NCBI GenBank assembly: GCA_964550165.1
Contig: CAZJYC010000005.1
Location: 1 to 61,972 of the forward strand
Reading direction: 5' to 3'
DNA: 61,972 bases
Origin: CAZJYC01 sp964550165
Lineage (GTDB): Bacteria > Acidobacteriota > Aminicenantia > Aminicenantales > Aminicenantaceae
The stretch's first letter is position 1, and each line of letters starts with the position of its first letter. Both the position numbers and the translations under genes were made by a program. Of the stretch, positions 24,318 through 30,779 are shown in pieces. The notes beneath the pieces are model-generated. The model was not told where the DNA came from. It made no database searches and saw only the letters and a program-made list of their open reading frames with translations.

Positions 24318-25685
24318 ACGGAAAAACTGCTCATCATCGATGACGAGAAGAGTCTTCTCGACCTCCTGAACGTTGTCTTTAAGAAGGAAGGCTATAAAGT
24401 CGAGACTGCCCTTTCTGCGTCCAAGGCTTTCGAATTACTGGACAGCCAGAATTTCGACCTCATCCTCACCGATATAAAGCTTCCTCAGCACAGCGGAATG
24501 GATGTTCTTCGGCATGTCAAAAAAAGTAGACCAGACGTTCCAGTCATCATGATAACCGCCTACGGGAATATCAAGCAGGCTGTAGAGGCGATGAAAGAGG
24601 GGGCGATGGATTATATTCTCAAGCCTTTTGACGTGGAAGAGTTGAAGATCATCGTCGCCCAGGGGCTGGAGCGGTGGAGGCTGAGGAAGGAGAATATCCA
24701 GCTCCGAAAGGAGCTGAAGGAGAAGTACAGCTTCGAGAATATCGTCGGCAAGAGCAAGAGGATGAGGGAAATCTACAGCTTGATCGAGAAAACAGCCCCA
24801 ACGGATTCAACCATTCTCATCACCGGGGAAAGCGGGACAGGGAAAGAAATGGCGGCCAGGGCCATCCATGTTCTCAGTCGCCGGCGCGATAAGTCGTTTG
24901 TATCCATAAATTGCGGGGCTCTTCCGGAAAGCCTTCTGGAGAGCGAGCTCTTCGGACATATGAAAGGGGCTTTCACCGACGCCGTGGCCGATAAAGATGG
25001 CATGTTTGAGGTGGCGGAGGGAGGAACTCTGTTCCTGGATGAAGTGGGAGAGACGTCTCCCGTGACACAGGTGAAGGTTCTCCGGACTCTCCAGGATAGG
25101 AAAGTAAGGAGAGTCGGCGGCACAGAAGAGATTCCTGTGGATGTCCGGATTATCGCAGCCACCAACCAGAATTTAAAAAGAAAAATCGAAGAAAAAAAAT
25201 TCCGCGAAGACCTTTTCTACAGACTGAATGTCATCTCTTTTGAGATGCCTCCTTTAAGAAAAAAGAAGGAGGACCTGCCTCTTCTTGTCTCCCACTTTCT
25301 AAAAAAATACTGCGATAAAATGGGGACGAGGGCGAAAAGAATTGCTCCAGAGGTGATGAGTATCTTCGAATCTTACCACTGGCCAGGAAATGTCAGGGAG
25401 CTGGAGAATGTGATTGAAAGAGTTGTGGCCATCGAAGAAAGGAATATTATAACCAGGGACAGTCTTCCAGAAGAGCTGCTTTCTCCTCATAAGAAGCCCG
25501 ATACCGGGTATCTTTTTGAATCCGGGTTTAAGCTCAATTCTCACCTTGATGATATCGCCAAGAATTTTATCAGACAGGCTCGCCAGGCTACGGACGGGAA
25601 TCTCAGGAAGGCAGCCTCCCTCCTTGGAATCAGCTACCGCACCTTGAGATATCTCATCGAGAAGTACAGCATAAAATCACCCTGA
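24318..25685 (+). CDS. pilR: Sigma-54 response regulator PilR, apparent ACG start codon
   Basis: Reading from ACG 24318 gives MEKLLIIDDEKSLLDLLNVV, a perfect receiver-domain start. Acidic residues are D8/D9, and phospho-acceptor D52 lies in LILTDIKLPQ. The frame is open back to TAA 24300 and has no ATG, GTG or TTG before 24498. AAGGAG (24304-24309) lies 8 nt upstream of the ACG. Starting at ATG 24498 would lose D8, D9 and D52. The AAA+ domain has TGESGTGKEMAAR, GAFTDA (consensus GAFTGA) and GTLFLDEVGE; a Fis-type HTH ends the protein (NLRKAASLLGISYRTLRYLI). Expected to activate the sigma-54 promoter at 25839. A base error or a true ACG start are both possible. Confidence 0.88.
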   Translation, partial: TEKLLIIDDEKSLLDLLNVVFKKEGYKVETALSASKAFELLDSQNFDLILTDIKLPQHSGMDVLRHVKKSRPDVPVIMITAYGNIKQAVEAMKEGAMDYILKPFDVEELKIIVAQGLERWRLRKENIQLRKELKEKYSFENIVGKSKRMREIYSLIEKTAPTDSTILITGESGTGKEMAARAIHVLSRRRDKSFVSINCGALPESLLESELFGHMKGAFTDAVADKDGMFEVAEGGTLFLDEVGETSPVTQVKVLRTLQDRKVRRVGGTEEIPVDVRIIAATNQNLKRKIEEKKFREDLFYRLNVISFEMPPLRKKKEDLPLLVSHFLKKYCDKMGTRAKRIAPEVMSIFESYHWPGNVRELENVIERVVAIEERNIITRDSLPEELLSPHKKPDTGYLFESGFKLNSHLDDIAKNFIRQARQATDGNLRKAASLLGISYRTLRYLIEKYSIKSP

Positions 25686-25742
25686 AAAATTCCAGAAAAG
25701 CGGTCGATGGGAATTCTAAGAATCTCAAAAAGCGCCAAAATT

Positions 25743-25767
25743 TGTCAAATGAAAGACATAAATTGTC
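25743..25767. promoter_or_regulatory. Candidate PilR operator region
   Basis: TTGTCA at 25742-25747, GACA at 25755-25758 (inverted) and TTGTCA at 25763-25768 cluster about 75-95 bp upstream of the sigma-54 promoter. Pseudomonas PilR is known to bind spaced TGTC elements upstream of pilA, so this is the natural place to look. The assignment is inference. Confidence 0.4.
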
Positions 25768-25838
25768 ATTTTAAATTGAAAAATATGATAGTTATGTATT
25801 AATTTATTTATTTTCAATATGTTAAGATTGAACTGAAT

Positions 25839-25854
25839 TGGCACGTATATTGCT
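25839..25854 (+). promoter_or_regulatory. Sigma-54 (-24/-12) promoter of the pilin gene
   Basis: TGGCACGTATATTGCT matches the RpoN consensus TGGCAC-N5-TTGC(A/T) at every key base. The spacing is exact, and it lies 80 bp before the pilin ATG, right after pilR, an enhancer-binding protein for this sigma factor. Confidence 0.9.
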
Positions 25855-25934
25855 ACTAATTAAGCATCGTGAAAAAACATTTAAATTTTGAGCCAGACTG
25901 AAAATAAAGTCACTCAAAAAAAGGAGGTTTTTAA

Positions 25935-26468
25935 ATGTTAAAAAAAGTGAGAGGCTTCACACTGATTGAACTGTTGATCGTTGTGGCCATCATCGGAATT
26001 CTTGCCGCTCTGCTCATCCCCAACGCCATTACCGCCATCCAGAAAGCCAAGCAGAAAAGCACCATGAAGGACCTTACCGTTATTTCCACAGCCATCGCCG
26101 ACTACGTGACTGACGCGGGTGCAGCTCCGATCCAGGATGGCACCTATAATGCCACTGCTGCTTTTTACACCGCACTTTCTCCCTTCTATGTCAAGGTTCT
26201 TCCCATCAACGACCAGTGGGGTAACAATTTCTATGCTTACTGTGGCACCGCTGTCGACGGCAACTATGGATGTACTGGGGCTGGAACGGATGACTTTCTC
26301 GTCGCCTCCTACGGCCGCGACAGGGAGTTGGAGAGCTTCAGCTTCAACCCCTCTGACCCGGAAGCCGGGCTCTTTGTTGTCAGCTCCATGGCTCACTTCA
26401 ACAATGACCTGGTGATGTGGAACGGCTCCTGGATCCGCGCTCCGAGGACTGCTGCAACCGGCACATAA
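25935..26468 (+). CDS. Type IV pilin-like major subunit (GspG/PilA-like), copy 1
   Basis: The prepilin signature GFTLIELLIVVAIIGILAAL occurs after the short basic leader MLKKVR. A prepilin peptidase would cut after Gly7, leaving Phe1 and Glu5. The globular part has ADYVTDAGAAP, NDQWGNNFYAYCG and DDFLVASYGRDRELE, resembling the GspG-type C-terminus. AAGGAGG lies just upstream of ATG 25935. It is under the sigma-54 promoter and is followed by a terminator, which suggests high, separate expression. The neighbouring pilB/T/C genes make a type IV pilus role likely. Confidence 0.9.
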   Translation: MLKKVRGFTLIELLIVVAIIGILAALLIPNAITAIQKAKQKSTMKDLTVISTAIADYVTDAGAAPIQDGTYNATAAFYTALSPFYVKVLPINDQWGNNFYAYCGTAVDGNYGCTGAGTDDFLVASYGRDRELESFSFNPSDPEAGLFVVSSMAHFNNDLVMWNGSWIRAPRTAATGT

Positions 26469-26513
26469 TTTTAACTCAGCTCTGCTTAGAAGCCTTTGTG
26501 ATTGGCTGAAGAG

Positions 26514-26546
26514 GGGCGATACATCGTAGGATGGATCGCCCTTTTT
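26514..26546 (+). terminator. Rho-independent terminator after pilin 1
   Basis: GGGCGAT (26514-26520) and ATCGCCC (26535-26541) form a 7-bp stem with a 14-nt loop, followed by TTTTT. It separates the two pilin genes. Confidence 0.65.
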
Positions 26547-26629
26547 CATTTAGCCTCCAAGGAAGGACAGTGTTGCTAAAAAAAGCTTTGCGGATGAGAG
26601 GAAAAAATAGTATACTCGAGCCAAAGGTT

Positions 26630-27193
26630 ATGGAGAAAAACGCAAAGGGTTTTACATTGATTGAACTTCTGGTTGTGGTGGCTGTGGTCGGGATTCTTGC
26701 CGCCCTGACCATCCCCAATGCTATCGTGGCAATCCAGAAATCCAAGCAAAAGCAGACCATGAAGGACATGGTCGGAATCGCCACTGCTATTGCCGATTAC
26801 ATCACGGATAAAGGAGAAGCCCCTGACTCAGGGAATCAAGCAGGGCCGATCAGCGCTACAGGTGTTTTTATCCAGTCTATTTCTCCCACATACATCAGAA
26901 GCTGTCCTGTCAACGATAAATGGGGAAATCCTTACAGGGTTTATTCAGGTATGGCTGTTGGCACAGTTTACGGCATTCCGTCTGATGATTTAGGCCCTGA
27001 TGACTTTTTGATTGTGTCTCTGGGACGGGATAAAGCAGACGGCGGCTCGATGACTTATACTTATAATCCCAGCAATCTCTATGCAGGATTTTATGCGATC
27101 AATTCCGTCGATGACTTCGACAATGACCTGATCAACTTCAACGGCACCTGGCTTCATGCGCCCCGCATACTCCTGTCCGAATCCGGAACATAA
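26630..27193 (+). CDS. Type IV pilin-like subunit, copy 2
   Basis: A paralogue of the preceding pilin: leader MEKNAKG, then FTLIELLVVVAVVGILAALT with the conserved Glu5. The IAIQKSKQKQTMKDMVGIAT helix and the NDKWGNPYRVYSG and DDFLIVSLGRDKADGG blocks are closely parallel to copy 1. The terminator lies between them, so this gene is either read through or has its own weak promoter; no sigma-54 site is visible in front of it. It may be a minor pilin. ATG 26630 is chosen because upstream in-frame starts would bury the prepilin leader. Confidence 0.88.
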   Translation: MEKNAKGFTLIELLVVVAVVGILAALTIPNAIVAIQKSKQKQTMKDMVGIATAIADYITDKGEAPDSGNQAGPISATGVFIQSISPTYIRSCPVNDKWGNPYRVYSGMAVGTVYGIPSDDLGPDDFLIVSLGRDKADGGSMTYTYNPSNLYAGFYAINSVDDFDNDLINFNGTWLHAPRILLSESGT

Positions 27194-27370
27194 TCGAGCT
27201 GATATCTGCTCTCACCTCAGCCACTTCTTGCAAAATTCTTTATCCCTTAAATCCTTCCTTTTTAACTCCGCATTCATCCAATCCTTTCCTGATAGAGTTT
27301 GTCCCTGCCTTTAAATCCTGAACAAAATAAAAAGGCTCTCTGCTGGTTAAACGTAAACTTGATTGATTCT

Positions 27371-27467
27371 CTTCCATTTTGTGTGGCTTATCTGAGAACT
27401 TCTCAGAGATGGCCTCGCTCCCCTTCAGGTTTTTAACGGCGTGCCTTCGAGCCCATCTGCCTGAGCC
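27371..27467 (+). repeat. Left half of the TIR-type repeat
   Basis: CTTCCATTTTGTGTGGCTTA and GATGGCCTCGCTCCCCTTCA with GGTTTTTAACG match the left half of the 18278-18507 element almost base for base. The right half is missing. It lies between the second pilin gene and plsC; the rest of this 340-bp gap shows no gene. Confidence 0.65.
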
Positions 27468-27518
27468 AGAAGCAATATCAAAATTTTTGATTGCTCATTC
27501 TTAAAAATATCCGTTCTA

Positions 27519-27527
27519 TGGTATAAT
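27519..27527 (+). promoter_or_regulatory. Extended -10 promoter for plsC, apparently leaderless
   Basis: TGGTATAAT (27519-27527) has both the TG extension and a perfect -10. The expected start point, about 27534, is only 1-2 nt before the ATG at 27536. There is no Shine-Dalgarno sequence. Confidence 0.6.
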
Positions 27528-27535
27528 CTCCAAAA

Positions 27536-28285
27536 ATGCGAACCATAATTCTTCTCGTTATTTACATCCTGTTGTCGATTCTCATTCTCATTCCAGTTAT
27601 TTTGTTTTGTTACCTGATGAAGCGGGAACAGCCTTTGTTCTCCATCAGCAAATGGGCTTTGCGCCTCGGTCAGATAGTTTTAGGAATTCGGCTTGATGTC
27701 TCTGGGATAGAAAAAATAGAAAAAAAAGCTGCATATGTTTTCATGTCCAACCATTTGAGTTTAGTCGACGGGCCTTTGCTTTTCATGCTCATCCCCAAAT
27801 CCTTAAAAGTCATCCTGAAGAAGGAAGTCTTCAGGATTCCGGTCATCAGCCAAGGCATGAGACAGGCCGGTTTTATCCCCGTTGACCGCAAAAGCATAAG
27901 AGGGGGAAAAGAAAGTATTGACCGGGCCTCAAGAGTCATCAGGGAGAAGGCTTTCTCTTTCCTGATTTTTCCTGAGGGGACGAGGAGCCGGGATGGGAAG
28001 CTTCAGCCATTCAAGCGGGGTGGATTTTTACTGGCCTTAAACAGCGGTGCTTCTATCGTTCCGGTGAGCATCAAAGGTTCCTATGAACTCATGCCCAAAG
28101 GCTCCTTTTTTGCCAAGAGAGGCGATATCAGGGTGATTTTTCATTCCCCTCTTTCTGTGGCGGGATTCAAACAAGATAGAATTTCCGAATTAAGAGATCG
28201 AGTCAGGGACATCATCCAATCGGGATTAGGGCAAGATGCAGAAGCCTGTCAGCCTTGTCAGCTCCAGCCGTATAATCCTGAATAG
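27536..28285 (+). CDS. plsC: 1-acyl-sn-glycerol-3-phosphate acyltransferase (PlsC family)
   Basis: 249 residues with an N-terminal membrane span (IILLVIYILLSILILIPVIL) and the acyltransferase motifs. These are SNHLSLVDGPLL (the HX4D catalytic pair), VDRKSIRGGKES, FPEGTRSRDGKLQPFKRGG and VPVSIKGSYELMPKG. It adds the second acyl chain to lysophosphatidate in phospholipid synthesis at the inner membrane face. The last ~20 residues, after the fold, are unconserved. Its mRNA seems to begin almost at the start codon (see promoter). It stands before gmhA with an 80-bp gap. Confidence 0.9.
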   Translation: MRTIILLVIYILLSILILIPVILFCYLMKREQPLFSISKWALRLGQIVLGIRLDVSGIEKIEKKAAYVFMSNHLSLVDGPLLFMLIPKSLKVILKKEVFRIPVISQGMRQAGFIPVDRKSIRGGKESIDRASRVIREKAFSFLIFPEGTRSRDGKLQPFKRGGFLLALNSGASIVPVSIKGSYELMPKGSFFAKRGDIRVIFHSPLSVAGFKQDRISELRDRVRDIIQSGLGQDAEACQPCQLQPYNPE

Positions 28286-28365
28286 GCTGAAAATTGAGTT
28301 ATGAATCAGGCTGGCTGAAGAAAGAAGAAAAGCCCTTTTTTACGTGCCGGACATAAGGAGGGTCG

Positions 28366-28932
28366 ATGGATTATCAAAACGTTATCGATGAATGGAGGCA
28401 GGTTGCCGGAGAATTCTTTGCGGCCAGAGGAGATCTTTTTGAAAAGGTGATAGGCCTCTCGGCCGAGAGCTTAAAAAAGGATCATAAGATTTTGATTTTT
28501 GGAAACGGAGGAAGCGCAGCCCAAGCCCAGCATTTTGCCGCCGAGCTTGTGAATAAATTCTTGAAGGAAAGGGCTCCCCTCCGGGCGATTTCTTTGACGA
28601 CAGATACATCTGCCTTGACTTCCATCGCCAACGACACCTCTTTTAATTTTGTTTTTAGCCGCCAGATAGAAGCTCTGGGCGACCGGGGAGATATCGCCGT
28701 CGGTCTTTCCACAAGCGGCACTTCGCCCAACGTGATCGAAGCCTTAAAAACCGCCAAGACAAGAGGCTTGTTCACCGTGGCCCTGACAGGAGAAGGAGGG
28801 GGGAAGCTCGGACCGTTGGCCGATTATCTCCTCGATGTGCCTTCCAAGAGCACGCCGAGGATTCAGGAGATTCATATCTTGCTCCTTCACCTTCTGGCTC
28901 AGGAAATAGAAAAAAGGATGCAGGCGGTTTAG
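28366..28932 (+). CDS. gmhA: Phosphoheptose isomerase GmhA-like SIS protein
   Basis: 188 residues, one SIS domain: ILIFGNGGSAAQAQHFAAEL near residue 43, LRAISLTTDTSALTSIANDTSF, GLSTSGTSPNVIEALKTAK and a C-terminal QEIHILLLHLLAQEIEK helix. This matches GmhA, which converts sedoheptulose-7-phosphate to D-glycero-D-manno-heptose-7-phosphate for LPS core heptose; DiaA-type replication regulators share the fold. Ribosome binding site AAGGAGG directly upstream. The stop overlaps the stop of pckA on the other strand by 4 bp, leaving no room for an intergenic terminator. Confidence 0.85.
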   Translation: MDYQNVIDEWRQVAGEFFAARGDLFEKVIGLSAESLKKDHKILIFGNGGSAAQAQHFAAELVNKFLKERAPLRAISLTTDTSALTSIANDTSFNFVFSRQIEALGDRGDIAVGLSTSGTSPNVIEALKTAKTRGLFTVALTGEGGGKLGPLADYLLDVPSKSTPRIQEIHILLLHLLAQEIEKRMQAV

Positions 28933-30752
28933 CGATAGCGTCCGAATCGCTCCCGCCGCGGCCTGGATTTGGATTCCCAGAATGTGGCTGGCTTCGCCTC
29001 CGAAGCAGGGCCTTCGGCAACAGCGACGTGAGATTTCCTTTCGCTTCTGTCGATACGGAAGGACCGCTCAGCCGCATAGAGGACTTCATCCCGGAGCCCT
29101 TCAGAAGCGATTTCTTCTGTGAACTTTCGCCTTCCGTCCACCAAGTCTTTGATATAGTGCTGGATTTGCTCCTCAGAATAGTACTTGCGTACATCCCATT
29201 CATCCATGCTTTTTCCTTCACAGGCCTTGATCGCCTTCGTCCCCAAAATACTTTTCTCGTAGTGGTTGGTCCCGCGCAGATCGCCACGCTGAATTTGAGC
29301 CATGAGAGGAATAGGGACGCGGGTCACTTTCCGCACCAGCCTCTTTTTCTTAGCGCCGCCTTCTTCGAATGTCTCGATGATTTCTCCCATGCCGCCTGTA
29401 TTGTACTGCATGAACTTGAGCTTATCCGGGTGGTTGCTGACCAGAGTCATGATGATTTCATAAAAGCGGTTGACTTTTTTTGCCCTGGAGCCGACGATGA
29501 AAGGGTCGGTTCCAACGGTGCGCACGGATTCTCCGGCCTTGTCGGGCTGGCTGGCGTAGCTGTGCGTGCTTTCCCCCCAGAGATAGGCTAACACGGCCTG
29601 CTCAGGAGTGAGCTCCTGGGCGAAGCTCATGATCGTGTTTCTTCGGGTGATAAAGGCGAAGATCAGGCCGTCCAGGTCCTCGAGCGGCGGCAGATTGATG
29701 GACTCTGAGTCAATTCCGACCATTTTTCCCTTGATGTTGACCTTGAGTTTTTTCCTTTGGATGACTGCTCTTCCGTTTGCCGTCAGGCTTTCGTCCAGGA
29801 AATCGACATCGCCGCTGGCTTTGATCATCACGTTTTCAAAAAGAGCGGATTTGTCGATTAAGGCATTGTACATCGCCTCCTGGTTTTCTTTTTCGACATC
29901 CGTCTTCACAAAGAAATTGTCTTCTGTTCCCAAGGCCGAACCATCTTTTCTCAAGAAGACGATATCATCCTGAGTGACGAGAGTTTTTTCGCCTCTTCCA
30001 TGGTCAAGCCCAAGCTGGTGGCAGGACCAGGTGGATTTTCCTGTGGCCGAAAGTCCGAAGAGGAAAACGCCGTAGGTTTTAAGCCTGTCGTTTTTGTCTC
30101 TGACCGTAACGATCTTTGTCCCGGCATGGAGGCCGAGCATGCCCCGCTCGTCAGCCGACCACATCGCCTGGCGGAGAAATCCCTTTTTGTCTTCGCCCAT
30201 ATAATCGGTGCCAAGGGCAATGTTGATGTGGCCTTCAGGGAGAGCAAGCACCTGCTGGCGGAGCTGATGCTCTTCGGGGATATGAATCATGATGAACTCC
30301 GGGCCAGGCCGCTTTCCGGGCTTGAATAGAGTTGTTCCCCACATGTATCCTAGCCGGTAGTTGATGGTGTCTGCTTCAGAGACATAGAGGTTACAGAAAG
30401 GGTTATGAGAGTCGTTGTCGCCCATCTGGCGCCGGATATGGTAAAAAGGAAGGGTGCGCAGCAGATGGAGCACCTTTTCCAGTTCCTCCGGCGCATTGGC
30501 AATCAAAGATTTCTGCAACTCTGAGGGGCGGGGCACCCTGACATATTCGCTTCCCAGGTAGACAGTCTTGGGTCCAATCCGGCTGGATATGGCCGATCTC
30601 CAGCCATAAGACCCGTTTTTTGCCCTGACTCCGGCGGCCTTGGCTTTGGATTCGAGCCAGTCAAGGTCCACGCTCTTGATGTTCGGTCCTTTCAGAGCGC
30701 TGGGGAGTTCTTCCCTGAATTTTTTGTATGCGGCTTCGTTATAAATGCTCAT
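28929..30752 (-). CDS. pckA: Divergent phosphoenolpyruvate carboxykinase (ATP type)
   Basis: 607 residues with the PEPCK nucleotide fold. The P-loop is FGLSATGKSTWS (canonical GLSGTGKTTLS), VTQDDIVFLRKDGSALGTED follows as the metal-binding region, and the TRRNTIMSFAQELTPEQAVL block parallels the LTPEQA of ATP-type enzymes. The N-terminal third is unlike typical PckA. It would interconvert oxaloacetate and PEP. A ~30-residue Arg/Ser-rich tail extends the C-terminus. It lies 27 bp downstream of an aminotransferase gene that itself carries a second PEPCK-like domain, suggesting an aspartate-oxaloacetate-PEP route. Because of the divergence, a kinase role on another substrate is possible. Confidence 0.8.
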   Translation of the reverse strand: MSIYNEAAYKKFREELPSALKGPNIKSVDLDWLESKAKAAGVRAKNGSYGWRSAISSRIGPKTVYLGSEYVRVPRPSELQKSLIANAPEELEKVLHLLRTLPFYHIRRQMGDNDSHNPFCNLYVSEADTINYRLGYMWGTTLFKPGKRPGPEFIMIHIPEEHQLRQQVLALPEGHINIALGTDYMGEDKKGFLRQAMWSADERGMLGLHAGTKIVTVRDKNDRLKTYGVFLFGLSATGKSTWSCHQLGLDHGRGEKTLVTQDDIVFLRKDGSALGTEDNFFVKTDVEKENQEAMYNALIDKSALFENVMIKASGDVDFLDESLTANGRAVIQRKKLKVNIKGKMVGIDSESINLPPLEDLDGLIFAFITRRNTIMSFAQELTPEQAVLAYLWGESTHSYASQPDKAGESVRTVGTDPFIVGSRAKKVNRFYEIIMTLVSNHPDKLKFMQYNTGGMGEIIETFEEGGAKKKRLVRKVTRVPIPLMAQIQRGDLRGTNHYEKSILGTKAIKACEGKSMDEWDVRKYYSEEQIQHYIKDLVDGRRKFTEEIASEGLRDEVLYAAERSFRIDRSERKSHVAVAEGPASEAKPATFWESKSRPRRERFGRYR

Positions 30753-30779
30753 CGAAAAAACACATCCCTTCTTATCGAA

